From positions 98,589 through 138,970 of the forward strand of contig MPMM01000008.1 in the NCBI GenBank assembly GCA_002238505.1: DNA of 40,382 nucleotides, written 5' to 3'. The stretch comes from SAR202 cluster bacterium bin22. GTDB lineage: Bacteria; Chloroflexota; Dehalococcoidia; Lucifugimonadales; UBA3495. Below the pieces are notes generated by a model. The model was not told the origin of the DNA. It worked only from the letters and a program-made list of their open reading frames with translations, and searched no databases. Of this stretch, positions 1 to 8,029 are shown piece by piece (positions within the stretch are counted from its first letter, which is position 1; each line of letters starts with the position of its first letter). The position numbers were made by a program, and so were the translations under genes.

Positions 1-2
1 GC

Positions 3-767
3 CGCACCGAGTCGGGCGGGGCAATGTTCCTGACCCTGGAGACCATCCCTTCGGAAATTGCCGACCAGGTAAAGGGCGGCCAGCCAGGCAGCGGCATGGA
101 AGCTGACCACGAGGGAGGGCAGGAGGCTACCACCCACATGTGGGCCGACCACCTCATCGAGATAGACGCCCAGGGCAACCAGGTCTGGAACTGGCACGCC
201 TGGGAACACCTCGATTTGGAAGAGGATATTATCACCCCCGGCGAACCCCGCCACGAGTGGAGCCACGGCAACACCATCGTGCCCCTGGGCGACCGGGTGC
301 TGGCCAGCTTCCGCAACATATCAACCGTGTTGATGATCGACAAGGCTTCCGGAGAAATCACCTGGAAGGTGGGTTGGGACGTGATCTCCCGCCAGCACGA
401 CCCCAGCCTGCTGCCCAACGGCAACATCCTGCTGTTCGACAACGGGGAACGGCGCAAGAATGACGTGCGCATATTCTCCCGCGTTGTGGAGATTGACCCC
501 AGCACCAACGAGATAGTCTGGGAATATCGCGACAATCCCTACTTCAATTTCTATAGCTCCCGCATCTCCGGCGCCCGCAGAATGCCCAACGGCAATACCA
601 TCGTAACCGAGGGTATGTTTGGCCGGATGTTCCAGGTCACGCCCCAGGGCGAGGTTGTGTGGGAATACATCAACCCCTATTTCCCTCAGGGGACCGACGG
701 CTACGAAGACAACCGGGTCTTTCGCTGTTCGTGGTACATGCCGGGGGAAATACCCCAACTGGGATAG
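3..767 (+). CDS. Arylsulfotransferase-like beta-propeller protein, 5'-truncated by window edge
   Basis: The reading frame is open to the left edge, so the N-terminus lies outside the window; the first internal ATG is at 24 but is probably not the start. The visible 250 or so residues contain repeated propeller blades with aspartate-box-like turns such as VWNWHAWEHLD, HEWSHGNTI, LLPNGNILLFDNG and EIVWEYRDNP. This pattern is typical of the arylsulfotransferase (ASST, PF05935/PF14269) superfamily, whose periplasmic members move sulfate between phenolic compounds. The invariant catalytic His of true ASSTs cannot be assigned from this fragment, so sulfotransferase activity is not shown and a generic PQQ-like propeller remains possible. 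The C-terminus ends cleanly in a stop at 765-767. A hairpin follows at 905-937. Confidence 0.75.
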   Translation, partial: RTESGGAMFLTLETIPSEIADQVKGGQPGSGMEADHEGGQEATTHMWADHLIEIDAQGNQVWNWHAWEHLDLEEDIITPGEPRHEWSHGNTIVPLGDRVLASFRNISTVLMIDKASGEITWKVGWDVISRQHDPSLLPNGNILLFDNGERRKNDVRIFSRVVEIDPSTNEIVWEYRDNPYFNFYSSRISGARRMPNGNTIVTEGMFGRMFQVTPQGEVVWEYINPYFPQGTDGYEDNRVFRCSWYMPGEIPQLG

Positions 768-904
768 ACGGCCAAGAATGTCAGCCCGGCAATGCACCCG
801 AATTCGGGGTAATCGCATCCTGGTTTGATGTTTCTCTGACCCCGCCGAAGGATTCAGCACGGCATTCCTCCATAATGTGATTGCCCTGTGAGACCTTCCA
901 GCTT

Positions 905-937
905 GTCCCTGCCCTTTTGGGCGGGTATCATAGGGAC
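905..937 (+). terminator. Hairpin downstream of the propeller gene, possible terminator
   Basis: GTCCCT (905-910) pairs with AGGGAC (932-937), and inside it GCCC (911-914) pairs with GGGC (919-922) around a tttt loop. There is no U-tract after it, so it could be Rho-assisted or simply a structured 3' end. It is the only good candidate terminator between the propeller gene and the next one. Confidence 0.35.
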
Positions 938-1004
938 GGCAGCCGTAACTGGTGATTAGCACTTCCGATTTTGTAGTGCAATGGCTGTCAACCCGGCAGC
1001 AGGT

Positions 1005-1120
1005 CTGGACGTGGCAGCCCTGGCCTGAACCCCTTCAGGCCGACGGTCAGAGATCCGGCGAAACCGGAAATTCTCAGGATGTGTGCCGCAGGCAACGCCC
1101 TGGGGCATAGCCTTGCCCCG
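1005..1120 (+). other. Hairpin-rich leader before the PIG-L gene (candidate structured RNA)
   Basis: The 397-base gap from 768 to 1164 holds no convincing gene. Its 3' half has three compact hairpins in a row: GGCCTGAA (1022-1029) with TTCAGGCC (1034-1041); CCGG (1055-1058) with CCGG (1064-1067) around CGAAA; and GGGGCA (1102-1107) with TGCCCC (1114-1119). The deacetylase start follows 45 bases later. I could not match it to a riboswitch class I know. It may be a leader RNA or chance GC-rich folding. Confidence 0.3.
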
Positions 1121-1164
1121 CTGCCTTGCCTTGAATCGGTCGGCTGGACCATAGGAGAGAACCA

Positions 1165-1872
1165 ATGGAAGAGACCCCTCAGCGTGTTCTGGTAGTCATA
1201 CCCCATCCCGATGACGCGGAAATCTGGTGCGGCGGCACCCTGGCCCGTTGGATTGGGCAGGGCGCCGAGGTCGTGTATGTGCTTTGCACCGATGGCGGCA
1301 AGGGCACGGACAAGGCTGGAATCACTGCCCAGGAACTGGCCGCAACCAGGGATCGGGAACAAGTGGCTGCCGCAGACGTGCTGGGGGTTAGAGAGATAGT
1401 CAAGCTGGGCTACCCCGACGGGGAATTGGAAGACACCGGTGATTTCCGCAAGCAACTGGTTCGCGAAATCCGGCGGGTACAGCCCGACGTGGTAATGGTC
1501 ACCGAACCTTACGTCCGCAGCATGGTATGGCACCGCGACCATCGCGTGGCCGGCCAGGTAGCCCTGGACGCCGTTTTCCCCTACGCCCGCGACCACCTTC
1601 ATTTCGGCGAACTCTGGAGCGAAGAGGGACTGGAACCCCACAAGACGGGCGCCATCCTGTTTTGGGGAACGGAGCGCGCCGACACCTTCATCGACATTGG
1701 CGAGACAATGGAGGTTAAGCTGGCGGCCGTGCAGGCCCACAAGAGCCAGGTTGCCGACCACCCGGAGCGAGAGGTCGTGGACTACGTGTACCAGCGCGCC
1801 CGGGACGCCGGCTCCGAGGGTGGCTGCCAATACGCCGAAGCCTTCCGCCGCGTAAACTTCCGCACTGGGTAG
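1165..1872 (+). CDS. PIG-L/LmbE family deacetylase
   Basis: The 235-residue protein belongs to the PIG-L (LmbE-like) zinc N-deacetylase family, which removes acetyl groups from amino sugars or related small molecules (for example in bacillithiol, mycothiol or GPI precursors). The metal and catalytic motif HPDDAE is at residues 14-19, and the downstream zinc-ligand motif HRDH is at 123-126, at the spacing usual for the family. Length is normal and there is no signal peptide, so it acts in the cytoplasm. The ATG at 1165 is preceded by an AGGAGAG ribosome binding site. It stands alone between a hairpin-rich leader and a strong terminator hairpin, so it is probably monocistronic. The substrate cannot be deduced. 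Confidence 0.88.
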   Translation: MEETPQRVLVVIPHPDDAEIWCGGTLARWIGQGAEVVYVLCTDGGKGTDKAGITAQELAATRDREQVAAADVLGVREIVKLGYPDGELEDTGDFRKQLVREIRRVQPDVVMVTEPYVRSMVWHRDHRVAGQVALDAVFPYARDHLHFGELWSEEGLEPHKTGAILFWGTERADTFIDIGETMEVKLAAVQAHKSQVADHPEREVVDYVYQRARDAGSEGGCQYAEAFRRVNFRTG

Positions 1873-1921
1873 GGTAGGTTATCCACGAACAGGCGCGAAT
1901 GATCACTGGTTTACTGTAATA

Positions 1922-1954
1922 ACGCAGGGGCAGCCACAAAGGCCGCCCCTGCGT
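1922..1954 (+). terminator. Terminator hairpin after the PIG-L gene
   Basis: ACGCAGGGGC (1922-1931) pairs perfectly with GCCCCTGCGT (1945-1954), with inner GCC/GGC pairing that extends the stem. It lies 50 bases after the deacetylase stop. There is no T-run, so termination strength is uncertain; it could also serve the convergent toxin pseudogene on the minus strand. Confidence 0.55.
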
Positions 1955-2028
1955 CTAAGACCTTTCACGTTCCTGGAGTGGCGGGAATCGATCTTCCTTC
2001 CAAGAGCGATTTGTTGCTTGCAGTCTAT

Positions 2029-2288
2029 CTACAGGCCCCGATAGGCATCCCGTCGGTGACTAATGCGAATTACGTAAACAAGAAGCTCCAAGCGTTCTAC
2101 TTCATGGATGATACGATAGTCTCCAACTCTCACGCGACTCAGTCCTCGCAACGCTCCTTGCAGTGGAGCGCCTGACAACGGACTCTCCGTCAGGCTTCAA
2201 TGGCCCTGCTAATCCTCCGACGGTCAACCCTGGGTAAATCCGCCAGGTCCTTGACTGCGCTTTCCTTAATCCTTACTGAGTAAGTCAC
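2029..2288 (-). pseudogene. RelE/ParE-family toxin, broken by a single-base frameshift
   Basis: Reading the minus strand from the GTG at 2288 gives a RelE-like N-terminus (VTYSVRIKESAVKDLADLPR, then VDRRRISRAIEA) that hits a stop at about 2190-2195. Shifting frame by one base there continues as LTESPLSGAPLQGALRGL, then SRVRVGDYRIIHEV, then VYVIRISHRRDAYRGL, ending at 2029. Together they make a full-length toxin of about 86 residues with the conserved RVGDYRI and HRR.Y core of RelE/ParE mRNA interferases. The GTG overlaps the 3' end of the antitoxin gene, the classical antitoxin-toxin coupling. The lesion is one missing base, probably a C lost from GCC-CTG. It is either a real inactivation or a consensus error. 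Confidence 0.8.
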
Positions 2289-2487
2289 GCTTGACGTCTT
2301 CCCAATCCAGGAACCTGTCGCTATGGTCGTTCAGTCTTTCCGTGGCCAGGGCCGCATCCTTCAGGTCTTCCAGGTAGCTCTCTACAGCTTGCCGTATGAT
2401 GTCGTTCCTGCTCTGATTGGTAGCCGCCGACGCCTCATCCAGGGCCTCCACAAGTTCGTCAGGCATGGTGGCCGATATCTCTGCCAT
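2266..2487 (-). CDS. Ribbon-helix-helix antitoxin (CopG/RelB type)
   Basis: This 73-residue protein starts at the ATG at 2487, preceded by a CAGGAG site eight bases upstream; an upstream in-frame extension to 2520 lacks such a site. It opens with an MAEISATMPDELVEALDEA ribbon and helix, followed by NQSRNDIIRQAVESYL, the usual CopG/RHH DNA-binding fold, and ends in an acidic, toxin-binding tail. Its last codons overlap the GTG of the frameshifted RelE-like toxin, so the two formed a type II toxin-antitoxin operon, probably autoregulated by the antitoxin. If the toxin really is dead, this is an orphan antitoxin. Confidence 0.85.
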   Translation of the reverse strand: MAEISATMPDELVEALDEASAATNQSRNDIIRQAVESYLEDLKDAALATERLNDHSDRFLDWEDVKRDLLSKD

Positions 2488-2529
2488 CTGATTTGCTCCT
2501 GGCATTAGTTGGCTTCCCATTGGAAAATT

Positions 2530-4209
2530 CTACAGCGGCCCGTCCCCGGGCTCCGAGAGCATAACCTCCCGCAGCAGGGGCAATGGCGGCGCACCGTAGG
2601 ACAGCAGCTTGTCGTGGAATCCCCTCAGCGAGTACGCTGCCCCCTGCTCCCGCCGGTAATCATCCCGGAGCTTCAGGATCATCAGCTTGCCCAGGGTATA
2701 GTTCAAATACCCGGGGTCAAAGGTGCCCCGCAGCGCCTCTCTCCGTGCCGGCAGTTCTTCCATGTAGGCGTTGTCGATGAAGAACTGCGTCGCCTCCTCC
2801 AGCGTCATCCCCTGCGTGTGCATGCCCAGGGCGCACAGGTATCGGCAGTTGCGCACCAGGGCCTCCAGCAGCTGCGTTACCTGCAGCGCCTCCTGGCCCC
2901 GGGCGTACTCCGTCTCCAGCATCATCTCTTCCGTATAGTGGGCCCAGCCTTCGGTAAAGGCATAGGACGACGCCACCCGGTTTACCAGGGGCAGCGGGCG
3001 CCCGTAGCTGCTGTGCAGGTGGTGGACGAAGTGGCCCGGATAGACCTCGTGGATGGAGATTATGCGCAGGGTGTCATAGTTAAAATTGGTCAGCCATTCC
3101 TCCGCCTGGGTGGCCGTCCACGTATCCTCCACCGGCGTCACATAGTAGTAGGACTCGGTGGCCCGGGTTTCCAGCGAACCCGGGCTGTCCATGGCCGCGA
3201 AGGCGTACCGCATATAGGTGGGAGTCTCAATAACCTGGCAGCGGTCCTCCGCGGGCAGGGAGATAATGTCGTGGTCCAGCAGCGACTGCCGGATGTCCTC
3301 CAGCATGGCTTGGGTCTCGGGAATCAATGCGTCGGCGGCCGGGTGGTTCCGGCCAATCTCCCCCACAATCTCCCGTATGGAACGCCCCGGCCCGATGGCT
3401 GCCGTGGCCTCCGCCAGACGCTCCAGGTTCCGTTCCATGTTGGCCTGTCCCAGGGCGATAATGTCCCGCAACGGAACGTTGACGCCCTCGCCGTAGGCCA
3501 GCATGTCCGAATAAAGCTGGGAACCGATGGCAAAGTCCCCATCCACGCCCTCGGGCAGCCTGCCCAGCCGTTCCTCCAGCTTCACCGCAAAGCCATCCAG
3601 GGCCAGGGCCGCCCTTGTACGCGCCTGGTCGAAGCTTGCCAGGGTTTCCGCATCCCCCACTTCGCTCCCCGACTGGTCCAGGTCCACCCGGTAGAATCGG
3701 GCCATCCCCCGGTAGCTTTCGATGCTCATCTCCAGCACCGGACGGCTCAGTTCCGCCGTCAGGGCCGTGTCAATGACCTGCAGAAAGTCGGGGACCTGCT
3801 CCATGGCCTGGGTTGCGGCGCGCAGGCGGTCCACCAGGGGCGCGTAGTCCCGCTTAACGTACCCGCCCACGTTCAGGTAGCCCACCTGCCGCATGGGGTT
3901 GTTCTCCAGCGGCCGCATCTCCTCCAGGTTGAACAACTCCCGGCGCAGGAACAGTTCCAGGAGGCGATGGGTGAGGCGGTCCTCGGACTCAGATCCGTTG
4001 CCGTTGCCGTTCCCGTCGGCCAGCCCCGACAACTGTGCCAGCCCCCGCCGCAACTCCTCCACCCGGCGGGTTATGCGGTGGGGCGAAAGGTCGGGCAACT
4101 GTCCGTCATACTCGTGGCGGCCAATCCGCGAACCGGCGGTGGGAAAGAAGTCCCAGTGCTCCTTGACCAACCGCTCGGCCAAACTCTCAAAAGCGGCGCT
4201 CATAGCCAT
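2530..4209 (-). CDS. DUF885 family protein (putative metallopeptidase-like)
   Basis: The 559-residue protein is a full-length DUF885 member. The hallmark HEVYPGH motif, a variant of HExxPGH, is at residues 387-393, and a second conserved block, TEGWAHYTEEM, is at 419-429; together they resemble a zinc-peptidase active site with a downstream glutamate. The biochemical role of most DUF885 proteins is unknown. No signal peptide is evident, although many relatives have one. Residues 64-75 are an unusual low-complexity insert of repeated Gly-Asn. Two ATGs compete: 4209, and 4203, which has the better spacing from a GAAGAGAG site. It is transcribed toward the antitoxin gene, with only about 40 bases between them. 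Confidence 0.88.
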   Translation of the reverse strand: MAMSAAFESLAERLVKEHWDFFPTAGSRIGRHEYDGQLPDLSPHRITRRVEELRRGLAQLSGLADGNGNGNGSESEDRLTHRLLELFLRRELFNLEEMRPLENNPMRQVGYLNVGGYVKRDYAPLVDRLRAATQAMEQVPDFLQVIDTALTAELSRPVLEMSIESYRGMARFYRVDLDQSGSEVGDAETLASFDQARTRAALALDGFAVKLEERLGRLPEGVDGDFAIGSQLYSDMLAYGEGVNVPLRDIIALGQANMERNLERLAEATAAIGPGRSIREIVGEIGRNHPAADALIPETQAMLEDIRQSLLDHDIISLPAEDRCQVIETPTYMRYAFAAMDSPGSLETRATESYYYVTPVEDTWTATQAEEWLTNFNYDTLRIISIHEVYPGHFVHHLHSSYGRPLPLVNRVASSYAFTEGWAHYTEEMMLETEYARGQEALQVTQLLEALVRNCRYLCALGMHTQGMTLEEATQFFIDNAYMEELPARREALRGTFDPGYLNYTLGKLMILKLRDDYRREQGAAYSLRGFHDKLLSYGAPPLPLLREVMLSEPGDGPL

Positions 4210-4400
4210 CTCTCTTCAATCCACCAATGAACACGAAGAATCACCAATGTCTTTCTGGGTTCTCTCCACGAGGGCTTGCGCCCAGGGAAGAGGTCAAGCC
4301 CAATCCTGGACTAACCCACTGGTGAACATTCGTGCCCATTCGGGGAAAAATACGCTCGTCCCGGGCCCGTCGAAGGACGTGTCCTTCGTGAATAAATGGA

Positions 4401-4712
4401 CTAAACCAGTTCGCTGATCTGGATTTGCGGGCGGATGTCGGTGTAGTTGGGGGTGTCGCCCATCAGTTCCCGCCCGTGGGTCTTGAAGCCCTCGTGGACC
4501 TCATCGGTGGTATTGAAATACAGGTTGCCCACAGCCACAAAGGGCGCGTCGGCGTTGGGGTCGGCGGAACTCACCCCGCTCTCAATCTCGCTCCGCAGCA
4601 ACCCCATCGAGTCCAGCCGCTGGTGCACCAGGGGCATATGCGTCCCCGTGTAGTAGTCCATATTAAAACTCTTCCCCTCTTCATTGGGGTAAAGAAAAGA
4701 AACTTTAATCAT
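4401..4712 (-). CDS. EthD family protein
   Basis: The 103-residue protein begins at the ATG at 4712, directly after an AAGGAG ribosome binding site; the longer open frame upstream is not supported by base composition or motifs. It opens MIKVSFLYPN and carries the D-YYTGTHMPLV block typical of EthD-like dimeric alpha-beta barrel proteins, whose founding member is needed for ethyl tert-butyl ether degradation by a P450 system. Family members are small cytoplasmic proteins of mostly unknown chemistry. No catabolic partner genes are adjacent, so the substrate is unknown. It stands apart, with 190 bases before the DUF885 gene. Confidence 0.85.
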   Translation of the reverse strand: MIKVSFLYPNEEGKSFNMDYYTGTHMPLVHQRLDSMGLLRSEIESGVSSADPNADAPFVAVGNLYFNTTDEVHEGFKTHGRELMGDTPNYTDIRPQIQISELV

Positions 4713-5020
4713 CGAAAAACTCCTTGTAGGTTTGGTGGTCTGGCTAGGAAGCCATTTTACAACAGGGGTATGGGGGTGACTACGGTGGACTTGGTTAAGT
4801 TTAGGCTTGCTGGCGAAAAGCATCAATAAATTCACCTTAGGATTCCACCACTCCTTGACTCCTGTAAACAGCCCTTTCGAGCCAGTTACTATTGTCGATA
4901 TGTCAAGACAGAAATGCGGCCACAATTTGCCTCAGTCTTTCTAAGGATGAGTTTTTCCGGTAAAATCTGACCTACCTAGACAATCCATTCTGGGGTTTAT
5001 CTCAGACATATGAGCAACCA
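4713..5020. other. AT-richer gap before the PIN module; no gene seen
   Basis: This stretch of about 308 bases separates divergent genes. It carries the EthD ribosome binding site at its left edge and no convincing coding frame. A weak promoter-like pair for the plus strand, ending in TAAAAT near 4961-4966, is possible but far from consensus. Base composition falls here and stays low through 6549, the left edge of a probably acquired segment. Confidence 0.4.
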
Positions 5021-5824
5021 GTGGTGGGAATAATGCCAGGCAGCATCAACTTAAGGATTGAGGGGCAGGACGAGGTCTTGAATCCAGCAGCCTTCATCAA
5101 TGCTGTACGGTATTTTTGGGGTATGCTTCGAGACTTAGACTCGGCGCTTTCCAAGGGGGAGAAAGGCGCTATCAAGTGGGAGATTGAGTCTCTAACCAAG
5201 AATAGCCCCGCGGTTGTCGCATTTAGAGGTAGTTCTCTTACCGATAGGGATACGTTAGTCAAGATCGAAGACACATGCATCGGTGGATTGAGGGAACTTT
5301 CGGAAGGTAAGAGGCTTCCGTATTACTCGGATTCAGCTATCAGAAATGCCCTTCGACTTGCCAGATTACACAGTCCAAACAAAAGGAGCGGCTTAAGACT
5401 GATCCAGGTATTTAGTGACAGTCACCAGGTTGACTTGGGGCCCCATACAGTTGAAGGAATTCAGTCCCTTACCGAGTTCTCGTATGAGTCGGTTGGTTCA
5501 GTAGTAGGTAATCTGGACTCTATTTCAGTCCATCGGGGAAACGAGTTCCGCGTGTGGGAAGAGCTTGAGGCTCGTCCTGTAACGTGTCGGTTCCCGCCAG
5601 CAATCTTGGAGCAAGCTAAGCAAGCACTGGGCAACCGTGTTCTGGTCTCAGGGAATGTTAGGTCTAATTCCCACGGGCAGCACACGTCAGTGCTGGTTCA
5701 TGGTATTGAGCTTTATCCTGAGGATTCCGAGCTTCCTACAATCGAGCAAATGTCGGGAATCGTCGACGACTTTACTGGAGGTATTTCTTTAGGGGACTAC
5801 ATAGAGGAAGTCCGAAGTGGTTGA
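5021..5824 (+). CDS. Hypothetical protein coupled to a PIN-domain gene
   Basis: I do not recognise this 267-residue protein. Two GTG codons (5021, 5024) and an ATG (5033) compete as start; the ATG has GGTGGGA just upstream and is my favourite. The sequence looks soluble and mixed alpha/beta, with an N-terminal segment rich in acidic residues and a C-terminal portion (residues about 190-265) containing alternating hydrophobic strands. There are no membrane segments. The next gene, a PIN nuclease, starts at a GTG inside its last codons, so they are translationally coupled. By position it could be the antitoxin or a specificity partner, but it is much larger than usual VapB/PHD antitoxins. Codon and base usage are AT-richer than in flanking genes. 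Confidence 0.75.
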   Translation: MVGIMPGSINLRIEGQDEVLNPAAFINAVRYFWGMLRDLDSALSKGEKGAIKWEIESLTKNSPAVVAFRGSSLTDRDTLVKIEDTCIGGLRELSEGKRLPYYSDSAIRNALRLARLHSPNKRSGLRLIQVFSDSHQVDLGPHTVEGIQSLTEFSYESVGSVVGNLDSISVHRGNEFRVWEELEARPVTCRFPPAILEQAKQALGNRVLVSGNVRSNSHGQHTSVLVHGIELYPEDSELPTIEQMSGIVDDFTGGISLGDYIEEVRSG

Positions 5825-6332
5825 ACGCCTGAACCATCATATCTATTGGGACACCACCTGCTTCATTTGCTTCTTGAACCGGAGTGAGCTAGATCGGAGG
5901 GCTATTTGCGAGGATGTATTGAGGAATGCCAAAGAAGGTCATGTTTCCCTCTATACCTCGACCTTAACGATTGCCGAAACGCTGTATCCTAGGCGCGCCA
6001 ACTTACCGAATCCCAGAAGATTAACACCTGATGAAAGTCAGCTTATCGATGGAATGTTCAGATGGAGTTGGCTCAAGAAGATTGATGTTGACCAACGAAT
6101 CGCTTTCTATGCCGCGGAACTTGCTCGCGACTATAATCTTTATCCTAGTGACTCGATTCATGCAGCTACGGCAATTCTCACACCCTCTATAAGTACCTTA
6201 CAAAGGTGGGATAGAGATTTCAGCAGAGTTTCGCACTTGGTTGACGTTGGAGACCCCAGCAGACTAAGCCTGCAAGGTACGTTCGACGATATCTTGGAAC
6301 GTATTGGGCCTCATCCCGATGACCTCTCTTAA
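5817..6332 (+). CDS. PIN-domain ribonuclease-like protein
   Basis: The 171-residue protein has the acidic constellation of PIN nucleases: Asp12 in IYWDTTCFICFL, Glu54 in TSTLTIAETL, Asp112 in YPSDSIHAATAI, and Asp132 or Asp134 in LQRWDRDF. PIN domains cut RNA with Mg2+ or Mn2+ and are the toxins of VapBC systems. The domain is slightly longer than a typical VapC (about 130 residues), with about 25 extra residues at the C-terminus. Translation starts at a GTG overlapping the upstream 267-residue gene by eight bases, so the two form one operon. Composition is AT-richer than the neighbours, in keeping with transfer as a pair. Confidence 0.85.
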   Translation: MVERLNHHIYWDTTCFICFLNRSELDRRAICEDVLRNAKEGHVSLYTSTLTIAETLYPRRANLPNPRRLTPDESQLIDGMFRWSWLKKIDVDQRIAFYAAELARDYNLYPSDSIHAATAILTPSISTLQRWDRDFSRVSHLVDVGDPSRLSLQGTFDDILERIGPHPDDLS

Positions 6333-6494
6333 TGATACGAGGCTAACTCAGCTTTAAACTGGCTGCTTCGTTGCACCGAATTTGTAAAGAGGTCGGTGAG
6401 GAATGGAAAACAATGGCACCCCTTTCTGCCGTGCTGTATGCCACACATTCCCAATTGACACCAACCCCCCAATACCCGATAATTCCACCCAACT

Positions 6495-6522
6495 ATAATC
6501 ATTCGCAAACAACAATGATTAT
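6495..6522. promoter_or_regulatory. Dyad before the DUF1800 operon, possible operator
   Basis: ATAATCATT (6495-6503) is repeated inverted as AATGATTAT (6514-6522) with a ten-base spacer, just upstream of the AAGAAGGAGG ribosome binding site of the DUF1800 gene. The AT-rich arms vaguely recall Fur-family half sites, but the spacer is not that of a standard Fur box. The 216-base gap 6333-6549 holds nothing else I can support. Confidence 0.35.
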
Positions 6523-6549
6523 TGAAGAGTTCAAGAAGGAGGATTGGCT

Positions 6550-7941
6550 ATGGCGAACCAGGATATTGCCCTGATGGCCCACCTTATGCGCCGCGCCGGT
6601 TTTGGCGCCACCCGCGAAGAGCTGGAAGCCCTGTGCGAAAAGGGCTACGACAACGTGGTGGAAGAACTGCTCAACCCCACGGAAGAGCCGCTGGACCGCT
6701 TTGAAATGATGCGCTACCAGCCCTGGACCTGGCGTCCCGGCACCCTGCCCGGCATGGGCGCCGCCGAATGGCTTTGGTGGATGGTCAACACCCGCCGACC
6801 CCTGGAAGAGAAGATGACCCTCTTCTGGCACCACATCTTCGCCACCGGTGTGTCCAAGGTGGACCACTACGACGAAATCCAGAACATGATCACCCTGTTC
6901 CGCGAACAGGGCATGGGCAACTACAAGGAACTGCTCCTGGGCATGGCGAAGAACCCGGCCATGATTTACTGGCTGGACAACAACGATAACCACGCCCACG
7001 CGGTCAACGAGAACTGGGGCCGCGAGCTTCTGGAACTGTTCAGCATGGGTGTTGGCAACTACACCGAGGTTGACGTCCGCGAGTGCTCCCGCGCCTTTAC
7101 CGGCTGGACCTTCGAGGCCAAGCTCCCCCGCGGTCCCCTGGGCCGCCACGACTGGCGCTTCGAATACCGCCCCGATGACCACGACAACGGCGAGAAGACC
7201 TTCCTGGGCGAGTCGGGCAACTTCAACGGCGACGACATCATCGACATCGTCTGCCAGCATCCTGCCACCGCCGGCTTCATCGCCCGCCACCTGTACAACT
7301 TCTTCGTGGCCGACGAGGCCCAGGTTCCCGCCTGGCAGGTTATTCCCCCCGTGGACGAGGATGCCATCGACGCCCTGACCGACGCTTTCATCGAGTCCGG
7401 CTACGACATCAAGGCGACCCTGCGAGTCCTGTTCACCTCCGACTTCTTCAAGAACGCCCGCTTTGCCAAGCTGAAGAGCCCGGCCGAAGTGGTGGTTGGC
7501 ACCCTGAAGCTGGTGGGCGGCGCCGGATTCCCGGCCCCCGGCATCGGCGACCTTTCCCGACAGCCCAACTACATGGGCCAGGACCTGCTCAATCCCCCCA
7601 GCGTGGAAGGCTGGCACACCGGCGCTGAGTGGATCAACAGCGGCTCCCTGATGCGCCGCATCAACTTCACCGCCGACATGGTGGGCGACACTTCCCGCCC
7701 CGGCGTCCAGTCCATCGTCAGCCGCCTGCGCAGTCAGGGCGATGTGGGCCCGGAGCAGTTCGTTGACATCTGCCTGGACCTGATGGGCCCTCTGGATGTC
7801 AGCAGCGACACTCGCCAGGAACTGCTGGACCACGCCGTCCCCGGCGGCAGCCTGAACTGGAGCAACGAAGACGCCGCCACCGAGCGCGTATCCGAACTGT
7901 TGCAGCTTATCGTCTCCCTGAGGGACTACCAGTACGCCTAA
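6550..7941 (+). CDS. DUF1800 family protein
   Basis: The 463-residue protein is a DUF1800 member. It starts LMRRAGFGATREELEAL, continues with the W-W-x-N-TRRPLEEKMTLFWHHIFATG block and the NENWGRELLELFSMGVGNYTE block, and ends with the conserved LLNPPSVEGW segment. The function of the family is unknown; its genes usually sit directly before DUF1501 genes, as here. The ATG at 6550 follows an AAGGAGG site; a TTG at 6544 is in frame but inside the ribosome binding region. No signal peptide is visible. It is the first gene of a DUF1800-DUF1501-NHL operon, with 88 bases to the next gene. Confidence 0.9.
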   Translation: MANQDIALMAHLMRRAGFGATREELEALCEKGYDNVVEELLNPTEEPLDRFEMMRYQPWTWRPGTLPGMGAAEWLWWMVNTRRPLEEKMTLFWHHIFATGVSKVDHYDEIQNMITLFREQGMGNYKELLLGMAKNPAMIYWLDNNDNHAHAVNENWGRELLELFSMGVGNYTEVDVRECSRAFTGWTFEAKLPRGPLGRHDWRFEYRPDDHDNGEKTFLGESGNFNGDDIIDIVCQHPATAGFIARHLYNFFVADEAQVPAWQVIPPVDEDAIDALTDAFIESGYDIKATLRVLFTSDFFKNARFAKLKSPAEVVVGTLKLVGGAGFPAPGIGDLSRQPNYMGQDLLNPPSVEGWHTGAEWINSGSLMRRINFTADMVGDTSRPGVQSIVSRLRSQGDVGPEQFVDICLDLMGPLDVSSDTRQELLDHAVPGGSLNWSNEDAATERVSELLQLIVSLRDYQYA

Positions 7942-8029
7942 AGTCTTGAAAACTTCTGGGGCGGCCATGGCCAAGGGCTGCCCCAGCCAGAATTGATCAG
8001 AAACCACAAACTTCCAGGAGGAAAAGCAA

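Noticed and set aside
2509-4230. Long plus-strand open frame of 573 codons opposite the DUF885 gene
   Set aside because: It is rich in Gln, His, Arg and Pro with no family resemblance and lies antisense to a clear gene; a GC-rich shadow frame.
6371-6574. Short plus-strand frame of 67 codons before the DUF1800 gene
   Set aside because: No ribosome binding site, no recognisable motif, and it overlaps the dyad, ribosome binding site and start of the next gene.
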